A stretch of 64,000 bases of DNA from Sutcliffiella deserti (GTDB taxonomy: Bacteria > Bacillota > Bacilli > Bacillales > Bacillaceae_I), in contig NZ_JAIQDB010000001.1 in assembly GCF_020037475.1 (NCBI RefSeq), forward strand, positions 186,001 through 250,000, written 5' to 3'. The position numbers and the translations under genes were made by a program. Under the pieces are notes generated by a model. The model was given only the letters and a program-made list of their open reading frames with translations, was not told the origin of the DNA and did no database searches. Shown one piece after another: positions 24,957 to 34,824 of the stretch (positions are counted from its first letter, which is position 1; each line of letters starts with the position of its first letter).

Positions 24957-25822
24957 TTAATAAAGATACTCTCTCCATTCACTCCAAGCTTTTATATAGC
25001 TACTTAAGTCCTGAGGGTGTACTTTAATGCATACACCAATACGGGTATACAGTTGAAAAATCACCTCATTTATAAGGCGTTTTTCTGTGAAGGGTGTATT
25101 ATCTTTCCATATTGCGAATAATGGCAACAGCGTTTCTAAATTAAGGCTATCTGGAGATGAACAGAATGCATACGTAAAATCATAAATTCTAGGACCGATT
25201 AAAGGTGAAGGATCAATAACTCCGACTAGTTTATTTGAATAATAGACGAAATTGTGAATCCCTGTATCTCCATGAAGATAATATTTTTCTTCTTGATTAT
25301 GATAATCTCTTAGTTTATCTACTAACTCTTTGACTCTTCTATGGTCTTCATTAGGTAGATGGTTTCCTATGCTTTTATGAGCAAGCTGAAAACTAATATT
25401 GTTAAACTCTGACCAGTACTTCTATGTATTCCATTAACTCTACCCCATGATGTATCATTATTTATCTTGTTGTATTTAGTAAATAATTCTCGAATTAAAA
25501 TGGTCATCCACTCTAATTTAGAACCACGATTATTGTGAGTTTCTCCGGGGATAAATGTATAAGCTATGTAGTTATCTTTTTCATCCGCATAAATCACATC
25601 AGGTATTACACTTATTTCTTTGTACGCTAGCAGGAAATCTTTAGTTGAACTTATTATTTTCGAATCATCTATTTTAATAACATACGCTGGTTTTTTATCT
25701 AATAAAAGAGTATATAAGAGTCCACTGGTAGTACCACTATTCATCCGTTTTAACTCTATATTAGCGTTCATTAAAAATCCTTCACTTTCTAAAACATCAA
25801 TAATTTTATCGGCTTTTTCCAT
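24957..25822 (-). pseudogene. frameshifted aminoglycoside-phosphotransferase-family kinase
   Basis: Two reading frames encode halves of one protein. The first (ATG 25822, after TTGGAGCTG) carries the N-terminal kinase lobe, with TSGLLYTLLLDKKPAYVIKI and IAYTFIPGET hinge-like segments. Near 25420 it is replaced by the frame at -1/+1. That frame continues into the C-terminal lobe with the catalytic loop HGDTGIHNF and the metal-binding GVIDPSP, ending at TAA 24957-24959. The active-site residues (HGDxxxxN, then D in the DPSP) are intact. One indel near 25415-25425 would restore about 285 aa. It could be decay or an assembly error. Aminoglycoside or another small-molecule phosphotransferase family; substrate unknown. 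Confidence 0.8.
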
Positions 25823-25976
25823 AAAGCAGCTCCAATAGATTAATTTAAACCACAACCATTATTTTTCAGCTTTTGCACCCGTTAGTTTAAGTGTGTTTAT
25901 TAACAGAATCTTCTTTTTATTAAATTATTATCTACATTGCTCTATTTTAATACTGTCTCTGCTGGGGTAAATGCAT

Positions 25977-26426
25977 TTACCAAGATAATCTTATCTTTCC
26001 TGTTGCCTTCTTCCCTTGTATTATAATAGAAATTGGTTTATCCCCACCTACTACGGATAAACTACCACCTACATCATTTAAAATGGTGTCTTTATTTTCA
26101 CTCTTCAATCTTTGATATTCCTCACTGGTCCAGGGAACTTCGTCAAGAATTTTCTCATTAGAAGCAACAACTAGAATCTTAAATTCCCCTTCATTTATGT
26201 GAATGTCATATTGAAATGCATAATCTTGCTCCGCTTTTGGTTCAAATGAATAACTTATTTCCCCATCTAACTCCTCAATATCTAACTCTATATTTCCATA
26301 TCCCACTTTTTCTTCATGAATATTATAGCTACCTTCATACGCTTTTGAGACCTGAATGTTTTCACACCCAACCACCATAATAACCAACGACATAAATAGT
26401 ATTAGACCACGATAGTTATTTCCCAA
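25977..26426 (-). CDS. hypothetical lipoprotein, 149 aa
   Basis: A signal peptide ends in the lipobox VVGC near residue 21, so the mature protein should be lipid-anchored outside the membrane. The rest (about 22-149) is rich in Glu, Lys and Ile with alternating beta strands and no domain that I recognise. It is flanked by the frameshifted kinase and a long gene-poor stretch, in an accessory-looking part of the window. Monocistronic. Function unknown. Confidence 0.65.
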   Translation of the reverse strand: MGNNYRGLILFMSLVIMVVGCENIQVSKAYEGSYNIHEEKVGYGNIELDIEELDGEISYSFEPKAEQDYAFQYDIHINEGEFKILVVASNEKILDEVPWTSEEYQRLKSENKDTILNDVGGSLSVVGGDKPISIIIQGKKATGKIRLSW

Positions 26427-26989
26427 TACGTAAAACCTCCCTTAGAAATAGTTTACATAAAATTTAGTATCTAAGTACTATAATATTCTATTTTATGCTA
26501 CTATTCTAAATTTTAATTTAATAAAGGGATAAAGGTGTTCTTCTATTTAATTTACATTAAGAACTATAGTACATTTTTTTGACAATCTCACACTAATATT
26601 AACATAAACATCCAGTCTTATTGGAAGTCTTACTCAACAATCTGGCCCTTATATTGAAAAAGCGCAACATCAAAATTGTGTATAAATATTAGTGTTTATA
26701 CTGTTTTTTAGTAACTATTCAAAAATTTTATAAGCATACTGCCAAAATATATATTAATTAAATGCCAGAAACAATAGTCAAATAAATAAACCAAAATCTC
26801 TTATGAAAACTTGAGATTTTGGTTTTAAGCCGTTTTTTCTTAATCTGATATCACTTAATGTTGCAGGTTTGCTCTTTTCTATGTATTCGTGAAGTAATAT
26901 TCCCATAAGATAACTTTGGTAGACACTTCAATAGCTTAAAGCTACTTTTTCAGAAGACCCATTTTTAATGAACTGAAAAGTTGAAAATA
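26427..26989. other. gene-poor intergenic stretch
   Basis: No supported gene in about 560 AT-rich bases. One clear hairpin is present: CCAAAATCTC (26791-26800) with GAGATTTTGG (26813-26822), then TTTT. It could terminate the DUF421 gene on the minus strand or a transcript from the left. A sequence around 26660-26720 resembles the hairpin at 24836-24893 loosely. Confidence 0.5.
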
Positions 26990-27616
26990 TCAGTCCAAAT
27001 GTTCCGGCGGTTGCTCTTTCATTGAATGCTTTTTATTTTTAACTTCGGTAAACAAATTACCACTACTGTTATTATTATTAAAATTACTTGTAGCCGCTTC
27101 AGGATCTATTAACAATTTTATAAGTTGAAGTTCTTGATGTAGCAGTGTGAGATCTTTCATTGTCACTGGCTTTGCCTCTTCTACTAGTTCATATCCAAGT
27201 TGGCCATTGGGTTCTAATGTAGCCCACTTAACATCACTAATTTTCGTTATATTTTGCTGTCTCAAATTCATTTCTAACTGATCTACCGTAAATCTTAATT
27301 TTTTTAGTGTTTTTTCTTGCAATATTCCGTTCTCTATTATTACTTTAGACTTTCCTGTAATAAGTTTTTCAAGAAAATCTGATTTTAATTGTAAAAACTC
27401 AATCACCACTAACGTTAAAACAAGTGCAGCCCCAACACCAAAAGTTGTCCATACACTTTTGCCTGCCAAAGGTTGGATTAATAAGGATCCGATCCCAATC
27501 ATAATAACGACCTGCGCAAGAGTCATCTGTGAAATGGACTTTCTCCCAGCAACCCGCAAAAGAAATGTGCCTATTATTGTAATTAAGATAGCTTTCCAGA
27601 TCCAGCTAAAGTCCAT
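26990..27616 (-). CDS. DUF421 (YetF-like) membrane protein
   Basis: Three N-terminal helices (residues about 8-26, 33-50 and 57-74), then the conserved cytoplasmic DUF421 domain. The domain carries the signature VDQLEMNLRQQNITKISDVKWATLEPNGQLGY near residue 112-145. Homologs YetF, YkjA and YrbG occur in several copies in spore formers, and some act in spore germination or membrane repair contexts. The C-terminal 30 residues are low-complexity, with an Asn run. Monocistronic. Role unknown. Confidence 0.85.
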   Translation of the reverse strand: MDFSWIWKAILITIIGTFLLRVAGRKSISQMTLAQVVIMIGIGSLLIQPLAGKSVWTTFGVGAALVLTLVVIEFLQLKSDFLEKLITGKSKVIIENGILQEKTLKKLRFTVDQLEMNLRQQNITKISDVKWATLEPNGQLGYELVEEAKPVTMKDLTLLHQELQLIKLLIDPEAATSNFNNNNSSGNLFTEVKNKKHSMKEQPPEHLD

Positions 27617-27768
27617 TTAATTTACCACCTTTATAAGATTAATTCCTTTTATAGATTTCTCTTATTATTTCCTAATCAGGTGAAATTATTGGTTTGAAAT
27701 AAGTTTGTCTCTTATTACATTTAGGTGCTAAAAATTTGGTTAACAGGTTCATTAAAACCACCACATAT

Positions 27769-27801
27769 AAAAAAACCTCTTGTTACCTTAGTAACAAGAG
27801 G
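27769..27801 (-). terminator. glnA terminator
   Basis: CCTCTTGTTAC and GTAACAAGAGG (27776-27801) with loop CTTA. On the minus strand it is followed by TTTTTTT. Confidence 0.9.
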
Positions 27802-27810
27802 GCTTCTTTT

Positions 27811-29145
27811 TTAGTATTGAGTTAAATACTGATCTCTCTCCCATGGGTGAACCTGGGTACGGAACATATCCCATTCTATTTCTTTTGCTTCAATAAAGTG
27901 TTCTAGTAAGTGTTCCCCTAGAGCAGATTGAATAACTTCATCTGTTTGTAGATTATCAAGAGCAGCAGCCAATGTGGAAGGCAGATCTACGATACCTGCA
28001 GCCATACGTTCTGCTTTGTTCATTACATAAATATTTCGGTCGATTGGTTTTGGAGCTTCCATGTTATTTTTAATTCCATCCAGACCTGCTTTTAATAGCA
28101 CAGCCATTGCTAAATATGGATTTGCTGCAGGATCAACACTGCGCACTTCTACACGAGTGGAAATACCACGTGAAGCTGGAATACGAATTAATGGGCTACG
28201 GTTACGAGCGGACCATGCAACATAACAAGGAGCCTCATATCCTGGCACTAAACGTTTGTAAGAGTTTACAGTCGGGTTCGTTACCGCTGTGAAATTTGGA
28301 GCGTGTTCAATGATACCAGCAATAAATTGTTTTGCTGTTTTACTTAATTCTAAATCACCGTTTTTGTCGTAAAATGCATTTTCACCATCTTTAAATAAAG
28401 AAAGGTTCATGTGCATTCCAGATCCATTAACACCGAATAATGGCTTTGGCATGAAAGTAGCGTGTAAGCCATGCTTGCGGGCAATCGTTTTAACTACTAG
28501 CTTGAATGTTTGAATGTCATCGCATGCTCTAATTGCATCTGCATATTTGAAGTCAATTTCATGTTGGCCAGGGGCAACCTCATGGTGAGACGCTTCAATT
28601 TCAAAGCCCATTTCTTCAAGTTCAAGAACGATATCACGACGGCAGTTTTCCCCTAAATCAGTTGGCGCCAAGTCAAAATAACCGCCTTTATCATTTAGCT
28701 CTAATGTAGGCTCGCCTTTTTCATCTAATTTGAAAAGGAAAAATTCCGGCTCAGGTCCAAGATTGAAATCTGAGAAACCTAGTTCTTGCATTTCCTTTAA
28801 TACACGCTTTAGGTTTGCACGAGGATCTCCTTCAAACGGAGTACCATCCGGGTTGTAGATGTCACAAATAAAACGGGCAACTTTACCTTTTTCGGATGTC
28901 CATGGGAATACAACAAAAGTATCTAGATCAGGATATAAGTTCATGTCAGACTCTTCAATACGTACAAACCCTTCAATGGAAGATCCGTCAAACATCATTT
29001 TGTTATCAAGCGCTTTTTCCAATTGACTAACAGGAATTTCAACATTTTTAATTGTTCCAAGAATGTCAGTGAACTGTAAACGAATATACTTTACGTTTTC
29101 TTCTTTAACAATACGTTTAATATCATCTTGTGTGTACTTTGCCAT
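27811..29145 (-). CDS. glnA: glutamine synthetase, type I
   Basis: ATP-dependent amidation of glutamate with ammonia, the main nitrogen entry point. The N-terminal beta-grasp domain contains DGSS near residue 60. The catalytic domain carries the GSG.H ammonium/metal block near residue 240 and the NRS.LIRIP strand. The ATG at 29145 follows GGAGG by nine bases and gives 444 aa, the usual Bacillus length; upstream starts would add residues unlike the family. It lies 65 bases after glnR in the autoregulated glnRA operon. In Bacillus it also binds GlnR and TnrA when feedback-inhibited. Confidence 0.97.
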   Translation of the reverse strand: MAKYTQDDIKRIVKEENVKYIRLQFTDILGTIKNVEIPVSQLEKALDNKMMFDGSSIEGFVRIEESDMNLYPDLDTFVVFPWTSEKGKVARFICDIYNPDGTPFEGDPRANLKRVLKEMQELGFSDFNLGPEPEFFLFKLDEKGEPTLELNDKGGYFDLAPTDLGENCRRDIVLELEEMGFEIEASHHEVAPGQHEIDFKYADAIRACDDIQTFKLVVKTIARKHGLHATFMPKPLFGVNGSGMHMNLSLFKDGENAFYDKNGDLELSKTAKQFIAGIIEHAPNFTAVTNPTVNSYKRLVPGYEAPCYVAWSARNRSPLIRIPASRGISTRVEVRSVDPAANPYLAMAVLLKAGLDGIKNNMEAPKPIDRNIYVMNKAERMAAGIVDLPSTLAAALDNLQTDEVIQSALGEHLLEHFIEAKEIEWDMFRTQVHPWERDQYLTQY

Positions 29146-29210
29146 TTTCATGTTCCTCCTCAAAATTATCACTATATTAGTTTTTTAATAAACCTTACTC
29201 ATACTAACGA

Positions 29211-29600
29211 TTAATGGAAAAATCTTGACATATCCCCTTGACGAAGACTAGTTCTTCTTTGTGTCATTTCTGCTCGTAAAAGTTTGCGAAGTTCTTCATC
29301 CGATAAATCAGGTTTTGAAACATTCTCCACCACTTCTTGCTGTGGTTTTGCGTTCTGTTCTTTGACAGCCATCAAATGTTTAATTCCTGCTATATTAACC
29401 TTTTGTTCAATAAGATGTTTAATTTCTAATAATACATCAACATCATTGAATGAAAAAAGGCGGCGATTTCCTTCCGTACGTGCAGGGAAAATCAATTCAT
29501 TTTCCTCATAATAACGGATTTGCCGAGCGGACAATTCCGTAAGCTGCATCACAATACTCATCGGAAATAACGGCATAGAGCGTCTTATATTGTCACTCAT
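29211..29600 (-). CDS. glnR: GlnR, MerR-family nitrogen repressor
   Basis: Represses nitrogen genes under nitrogen excess, working with feedback-inhibited glutamine synthetase. The helix-turn-helix (about residues 10-60) has [19 protein letters not shown], and the C-terminal tail is the regulatory part. The ATG at 29600 follows AAAGGAGGA by the correct distance and gives 129 aa. First gene of glnRA; its own promoter has two GlnR sites. Confidence 0.93.
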   Translation of the reverse strand: MSDNIRRSMPLFPMSIVMQLTELSARQIRYYEENELIFPARTEGNRRLFSFNDVDVLLEIKHLIEQKVNIAGIKHLMAVKEQNAKPQQEVVENVSKPDLSDEELRKLLRAEMTQRRTSLRQGDMSRFFH

Positions 29601-29640
29601 TACAAATCCTCCTTTCACTATTTCCTGTGAAGTTAACTTA

Positions 29641-29669
29641 AGTTTATCTCATGTTAGGTATCCTGTCAA
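29641..29669 (-). promoter_or_regulatory. glnRA promoter
   Basis: On the minus strand TTGACA (29664-29669) and TAAACT (29641-29646) are 17 bases apart. The -35 lies in GlnR site 1. Confidence 0.75.
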
Positions 29670-29691
29670 GAATATGTAAGGTTTTCTAACA
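29652..29691. promoter_or_regulatory. tandem GlnR operators of glnRA
   Basis: Two matches to TGTNA-N7-TNACA: site 1 at 29652-29668 (TGTTA..TGTCA, one mismatch) and site 2 at 29675-29691 (TGTAA..TAACA, exact), six bases apart. Site 1 covers the -35. This is the layout of B. subtilis glnRAo1 and glnRAo2. Confidence 0.85.
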
Positions 29692-29976
29692 TCATTTTTC
29701 ATAAACTATGTTTTTAGAGGGATATTTTCTTATTTTGGCTACTTTTAAAGACCGCATTTGATTATTTCACTCTAAATAATGTCAATCATGATGAAGTATT
29801 TATCAGAGCGAATTTGATCAATTAACCATACCTCTTATAAATCCCCTAATCTTCAGATTTGAAACTAAGTTTTTCTTAAAGATTTCAGATAACAAAAAAA
29901 GACCACCCAGCAGGCAGCCTCAAATTGTTTTATACAAGGATATATTTCAATAGGAAAGGAAATTACTTTTTCTTTT

Positions 29977-30160
29977 GGCAGTGCTAAACGCCGCTGGTGA
30001 TTCCCGCAAAAGGCTGCGCGTTCCACGGGGCGGTGCTGGAGTCTCCTCGGCTGTGCCTGCGGGGTCGCAAGTATTCCGCTATCGCCCGTTGGAGCCTCCG
30101 CCTTTTGCTCCAATCATCGCTGGAATAGGTTTATTATCAAAAAACAACTTTTACAGAGCC
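29977..30160. repeat. repeat family A, long copy (184 bp)
   Basis: It begins GGCAGTGCTAAACGCCGC and ends CTTTTACAGAGCC, inverted relative to the 52.2 kb copy. Flanks are TTTCTTTT (29969-29976) and TTTCTTTC (30161-30168), 7 of 8 matching. The GC-rich core has CCACGGGGCGGTGCTGGAG and a GCGGGGTCGC block. The rest of the 29601-30174 gap holds only the glnRA control region and AT-rich sequence. Confidence 0.75.
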
Positions 30161-30174
30161 TTTCTTTCAAACAT

Positions 30175-31449
30175 CTATACTTCAAGCAGCTGTTTTGATA
30201 TCAGATGATCAATCGCACTACACACTGCGATTTTCACATGTGAATAAGTTAAGCCTCCTTGGACGTAAGCAACATAAGGTGGACGAATCGGACCATCTGC
30301 CGTTAATTCAATGCTAGCTCCTTGTATAAAGGTTCCAGCAGCCATAATCACATCATCTTCATAACCCGGCATATAGTCGGCGTATGGTGTAACATGTGAA
30401 TTAATTGGTGATGCATATTGAATTGCTTGGCAGAACGCAATCATTTTGTCTTTATCATCAAATTGTACAGACTGAATCAGATCTGTTCTTGGCGCATCCC
30501 AGCTTGGGCTCGTATTCATTCCAAACTCTTCTAAAAGTGCTGCTGTAAACATGGCACCTTTTAAAGCTTGGCCAACCACATGTGGAGCAAGAAAAAAACC
30601 TTGATACATTTCTTGAAGACTGTAGAGCGAGGCTCCGGCTTCTGCACCAATTCCAGGAGATGTCATACGATAAGAACAAGCTTCGACTAATTCTTTTTTA
30701 CCTACAATATATCCGCCGGTTTTAGCAATTCCACCACCAGGATTTTTTATTAGTGACCCTGCGATTAAATCCGCACCTACATGGCAAGGCTCTTGCAACT
30801 CAACAAACTCTCCATAACAGTTATCGACAAAAACAACAACGTCAGGTTTGATTTCCTTAACAAAAGTGATCATTTCTTTTATCTCTTCTATTGTAAAAGA
30901 AGGTCGTGTAGCATATCCTTTTGATCGTTGAATTCCAATCATTTTGGTGTTTGGGGTTATAGCAGCATTCACTGATTCCCAGTCAATTCCGCGATTATTC
31001 TTTAAATCAACTGTTTTGTAGGATATATTAAATTCTTTTAAAGAACCCACACCAGAGCCCCGGATTCCGACAATCTCTTCTAGCGTATCATAGGGCTTAC
31101 CAGTCATGTAAACGAGCTCATCCCCTGGTCGTAACACACCGAATAGCGCAATAGAGATAGCATGAGTTCCTGAAATGATTTGCGGGCGCACCAATCCTGC
31201 TTCCCCACCAAAAACATTTGCATAAATTTTTTCCAAGGTATCCCTTCCATTATCATCATATCCATAACCTGTTGAAGGAATAAAGTGCGAATCACTTACT
31301 CTGTTTTGTTGAAAACTGTTCAACACTCTAAATTGATTCGACTCAATACGATAGTCTACTTTCTTAAATAATTCATCTAGCTGATTTTCCACTTTTGCAA
31401 CGATTGGTTTGATTGTTTCCCCGTGCAGTAAATTACGAAACATTTCCAT
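30175..31449 (-). CDS. ynbB: YnbB-like PLP enzyme (aluminium-resistance / methionine gamma-lyase family)
   Basis: A fold-type I pyridoxal-phosphate enzyme of 424 aa. The PLP lysine is in SLIKNPGGG (Lys235) and the Asp-Asn pair precedes CYGE (209-214). The GTHAISIA block near residue 94-101 binds cofactor phosphate. The family is annotated as aluminium resistance or methionine gamma-lyase-like; its substrate in Bacillus is not settled. It is downstream of hflX by seven bases and just upstream of glnR, the same order as in B. subtilis. Confidence 0.88.
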   Translation of the reverse strand: MEMFRNLLHGETIKPIVAKVENQLDELFKKVDYRIESNQFRVLNSFQQNRVSDSHFIPSTGYGYDDNGRDTLEKIYANVFGGEAGLVRPQIISGTHAISIALFGVLRPGDELVYMTGKPYDTLEEIVGIRGSGVGSLKEFNISYKTVDLKNNRGIDWESVNAAITPNTKMIGIQRSKGYATRPSFTIEEIKEMITFVKEIKPDVVVFVDNCYGEFVELQEPCHVGADLIAGSLIKNPGGGIAKTGGYIVGKKELVEACSYRMTSPGIGAEAGASLYSLQEMYQGFFLAPHVVGQALKGAMFTAALLEEFGMNTSPSWDAPRTDLIQSVQFDDKDKMIAFCQAIQYASPINSHVTPYADYMPGYEDDVIMAAGTFIQGASIELTADGPIRPPYVAYVQGGLTYSHVKIAVCSAIDHLISKQLLEV

Positions 31450-31456
31450 TCTCCTC

Positions 31457-32725
31457 TTAACTTTGCGTTCTAGTCTTTATCTCAACAGCTAATTTAGAAT
31501 TTTCAAAGGAATATCCTTCTATTCGATAGCTATCCTTGTCTTCGATAAACTCGGTATCTTGTATAATAGTCTCTTGCTTTAATCGCGAAATTAGCTTTCC
31601 TTCTGAAGAAGAAACTAAAATAGTGTAAGGGTTCATTTCTCTTTGTATCAGAGTTTCTATCTTTCTAATCAGCTCAGCTATGTCACTTTTATTAAAGGCA
31701 CTTATATGCATCATTTCTTCGTTATAGGAAGGTACAAAAGATTCAGATACATTATCTTTTTTATTGTAAATCGTAAGAATTGGAATTCCTTCTACCCCTA
31801 TTTCCTTTAATAGCTTATCCACTGTTTTTTCGTGATTAGCGTGATCAGGACTTGAGCTGTCAACAATATGAAGAATCAAATCCGCCTGTGTTACCTCTTC
31901 TAAAGTTGACCGAAAAGCAGCAATTAAAGAGGTAGGAAGATCTTGAATAAAACCTACCGTATCCGTTAAGAGCGCTTGAAATCCTGATGGCAAACTGATT
32001 TTCCGTGTGGTCGGATCTAATGTTGCAAAAAGTAGATTTTCTTCAAAAGCACCAGCTTCTGTTATTCGATTAAAGATTGTTGATTTTCCGGCATTTGTAT
32101 AACCGACTAAAGAGAGCTGAAACGCTTGGTTTTTCTTTCTGTGATTACGGTACCGTTCCCGGTGACTCACAATTGATGAAAGCTGTTGCTTAATGTCAAC
32201 AATCCTTCTATTAATATGTCTCCGGTCTGATTCTAATTTTGTTTCCCCCGGACCTCTAGTGCCTATGCCTCCTGCTAAACGGGAAAGTTCCACACCTTTT
32301 CCAGTTAAACGAGGCAGCAAATATTGAAGTTGAGCTAATTCAACCTGAAGTTTCCCTTCTTTAGAATTCGCTCGTTGCGCAAAAATATCTAGAATAAGTT
32401 GAGTACGGTCAATGATTCGTGCATTCAAAACTTTAGAGAGGTTTCTATTCTGACTTGGAGATAATTCCCCATTGCAGATTATAATATCCGGTTCCAGCTC
32501 TTCTTCTAATTGCACGAGTTCTTCTAGTTTCCCTTTCCCAATATAGGTTGCAGGGTGCCTCCGTTCCCGCTTTTGTGTAAGTGTAGCAAGCACCTCTCCG
32601 TTTGCTGTTTTAGTTAGAGATGCAAGCTCTTCCATGGAATATTGGAAAGATTCATCATCATTTTTAGGCAATTGACAACCAATTAATATAACTCGTTCTT
32701 TTTCATTATTTTGTGTTTCGTTCAA
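31457..32725 (-). CDS. hflX: HflX, ribosome-associated GTPase
   Basis: GTPase that splits stalled or stressed ribosomes. Residues about 1-200 form the HflX-specific domain with GKGKLEEL and the signature GGIGTRGPGE. The G domain has the P-loop GYTNAGKST (208-216), DTVGFI and YNKKD; the C-terminal part is short. Length 422 aa is normal. It overlaps closely with ynbB (seven-base gap), so they are cotranscribed. B. subtilis counterpart is YnbA. Confidence 0.94.
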   Translation of the reverse strand: MNETQNNEKERVILIGCQLPKNDDESFQYSMEELASLTKTANGEVLATLTQKRERRHPATYIGKGKLEELVQLEEELEPDIIICNGELSPSQNRNLSKVLNARIIDRTQLILDIFAQRANSKEGKLQVELAQLQYLLPRLTGKGVELSRLAGGIGTRGPGETKLESDRRHINRRIVDIKQQLSSIVSHRERYRNHRKKNQAFQLSLVGYTNAGKSTIFNRITEAGAFEENLLFATLDPTTRKISLPSGFQALLTDTVGFIQDLPTSLIAAFRSTLEEVTQADLILHIVDSSSPDHANHEKTVDKLLKEIGVEGIPILTIYNKKDNVSESFVPSYNEEMMHISAFNKSDIAELIRKIETLIQREMNPYTILVSSSEGKLISRLKQETIIQDTEFIEDKDSYRIEGYSFENSKLAVEIKTRTQS

Positions 32726-32902
32726 TAGCGATACCCCTTTTACTTTTTAATGATTACTATTTTTCCCCAATAACTATTATGTAAGTTTCATCTAATGATA
32801 TCAAAGTTAAGCTAATTTCACTAATATTTATTATACCTATTGATTTCCTTGTAGATTCTTTATAAAATCAGATAGGCCTTATTGTTTTCCTAGGAAAGTG
32901 AA

Positions 32903-33520
32903 GTGATTTATATGACGTGGGAAGTCTTTAGTATTATTGGAACAATTGCTTTTGCAATAAGCGGAGCAATTGTGGCTATGGAAGAAGAATATGATATTCT
33001 TGGAGTTTATATATTAGGCATTGTTACTGCATTTGGCGGAGGAGCTGTTCGCAATTTATTAATAGGAGTTCCAATTTCTGCTTTATGGGACCAAGGGATG
33101 CTCTTTCAAGTAGCTCTTGTAGCAATGACTGCTGTGTTTTTATTCCCTAACAATCTCTTACGCCACTGGAGAAAACGGGGAAACTTTTTTGATGCTATTG
33201 GACTAGCAGCTTTCGCTATTCAAGGTGCATTATTTGCCACCAGCATGAATCACCCAATTAGTGCAGTAGTTGTAGCTGCCGTACTGACAGGAAGTGGCGG
33301 AGGAATTATACGAGATCTATTAGCCGGCAGAAAACCATTAGTTTTGCGTTCGGAAATCTACGCTGCTTGGGCAATCCTCGCCGGATTAATCATCGGTTTT
33401 GGTTTGGCAACTACACCATTACAATTATTTGTGCTTTTCATTGGTGTTGTTACATTACGGGTCCTTTCTTACACCTACAAATGGAAACTGCCGAACCGTG
33501 CTTTGCTTCAACAAGCTTAG
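32903..33520 (+). CDS. TRIC/UPF0126 family membrane channel
   Basis: 205 aa with six to seven helices in two repeated halves. Each half has the conserved glycine triplet motif (FGGGAVRNLL and GSGGGIIRDLL), the hallmark of trimeric intracellular cation channels. Bacterial members conduct monovalent cations. The GTG at 32903 is seven bases after AGGA; an ATG at 32912 is less well spaced and would lose three residues. Divergent from hflX. Neighbours do not suggest a specific ion role. Confidence 0.85.
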   Translation: MIYMTWEVFSIIGTIAFAISGAIVAMEEEYDILGVYILGIVTAFGGGAVRNLLIGVPISALWDQGMLFQVALVAMTAVFLFPNNLLRHWRKRGNFFDAIGLAAFAIQGALFATSMNHPISAVVVAAVLTGSGGGIIRDLLAGRKPLVLRSEIYAAWAILAGLIIGFGLATTPLQLFVLFIGVVTLRVLSYTYKWKLPNRALLQQA

Positions 33521-33547
33521 CACATCTTTTCTAAATAATAGTGTGTC

Positions 33548-33583
33548 AAAAGGGATGGGGATTTTTCTCCATCCTTTTTGTTT
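33548..33583 (+). terminator. terminator of the TRIC channel gene
   Basis: AAAGGGATGGGGA pairs with TCTCCATCCTTTTT across a T-rich loop and is followed by TTGTTT. Confidence 0.75.
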
Positions 33584-33640
33584 CCACAAAAGATATTTAC
33601 AAGGGTCCGTCAGTTAGATTAGCATTTTGAAACACTCTTT

Positions 33641-34717
33641 CTACATATCAATTTTTCTATTCTTCCAGGTAATATTTTTCTTAATAAAAGTACGAAAACA
33701 TGAGTAGCCAAAAACAAATATAAAGAACAATAACATGATAGGGAACAATAAACTAGTGTGCCACTTAAAATTACCTACACGAAGAAGAATCCTTCCTAAC
33801 TGAAAGACAAATAGTAAATAAACGAATAAACCTAAAGGTAAGGAAAAGGTATGTATATTAAGCAAAAATGTCATTATGCCACTTATCCATAAGGAAACGA
33901 TAATTAAATACATACGATTTGTATTCATAGCTCCACTTGCAAAGCTTTTGCTCCAGCCCTGGATTAAGGAAAAAAAACCTTCAGGATACATTCTCATCGT
34001 GATCGCACCTTTACCACTATAAGCACGTACTCTTCCTCCAAGTTCAAACGCCTTAAAACCAAACGCCATATTCTCCATAATTTGCCCCTGTATGGATTCA
34101 TGGCCACCCCAACTGAAATAGTCTTCTCTACTAACCAGCATCGCTTGTCCAAATGCACCTTTAGTCGGAAACCATTTGCTAAATGGGTGAAAAGCGCCAA
34201 GCGAACCCATTATAACAAGATGAAAAAAAGATGAAAAAGACTCATAAAATTTTTCTGTTTTATGATAAGGTTGGATGGTAATCATCTCGCCTCTCCCTTG
34301 AAAACCTCGAAGTAATCTTTCCAGTCCGTTTTTCTCTACCATGGTATCTGCATCTAAAAAAAGAAAGATTTCACCCGAAGCACTTTTTGCCCCACTCCAG
34401 CAACCAAAGGATTTTCCAAACCACCCTTTCGGTAAGCTTTTAAGACTAATCACTTTTGCACCTAAGTTTTTAGCAACTTTAGCTGTGCTATCTGTAGAAT
34501 GGTCATCTACTACGATTATTTCTTTCAATTTATCCTTATAAGGAGCTAAAGAACCTAATAAATATTGGAGATTATGTTCTTCATTTCTTGCTGGAACAAT
34601 GATTGAAAGAGACCCTAAATTATTCTTTTGGAGTCTTGATTTCTTATCATCGAAAATAGGAATATGATAAAACAGGATATATCCAAGAATAAAAGTTACT
34701 GCAACAATTATGAACAT
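33641..34717 (-). CDS. crtQ: glycosyltransferase 2, CrtQ-like
   Basis: Inverting GT-A enzyme. N-terminal membrane anchor (about 1-15), IIVPARNEE start of the GT2 domain near residue 35, DDHSTDSTA, LDADTMV with the metal-binding DxD near residue 125, and Q(R)GWSKS motif near 250. Four C-terminal helices follow. It resembles staphylococcal CrtQ, which adds glucose to the 4,4'-diaponeurosporenoate end group during staphyloxanthin synthesis. It is divergent from crtP. A different acceptor, such as a polyol or lipid, is possible; other carotenoid genes are not here. Confidence 0.75.
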   Translation of the reverse strand: MFIIVAVTFILGYILFYHIPIFDDKKSRLQKNNLGSLSIIVPARNEEHNLQYLLGSLAPYKDKLKEIIVVDDHSTDSTAKVAKNLGAKVISLKSLPKGWFGKSFGCWSGAKSASGEIFLFLDADTMVEKNGLERLLRGFQGRGEMITIQPYHKTEKFYESFSSFFHLVIMGSLGAFHPFSKWFPTKGAFGQAMLVSREDYFSWGGHESIQGQIMENMAFGFKAFELGGRVRAYSGKGAITMRMYPEGFFSLIQGWSKSFASGAMNTNRMYLIIVSLWISGIMTFLLNIHTFSLPLGLFVYLLFVFQLGRILLRVGNFKWHTSLLFPIMLLFFIFVFGYSCFRTFIKKNITWKNRKIDM

Positions 34718-34824
34718 ATTTGCCTCCTTTTTTATTAATTCTTACCTAAAAGTTATGAGTGTTAAACAAAAGGGTAATAAATATAATTAGCCTTAAAATA
34801 ATTTTCTAAATCAGGAGGAGTATT

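Noticed and set aside
29652-29691. TnrA-type site as an alternative to GlnR operators
   Set aside because: The two regulators share the same consensus, but the tandem spacing and the position at the glnRA promoter match GlnR sites.
29865-30113. An 82-codon minus-strand frame at 30 kb
   Set aside because: It lies inside a GC-rich family A repeat and has no ribosome binding site; the reading frame is a by-product of the repeat.
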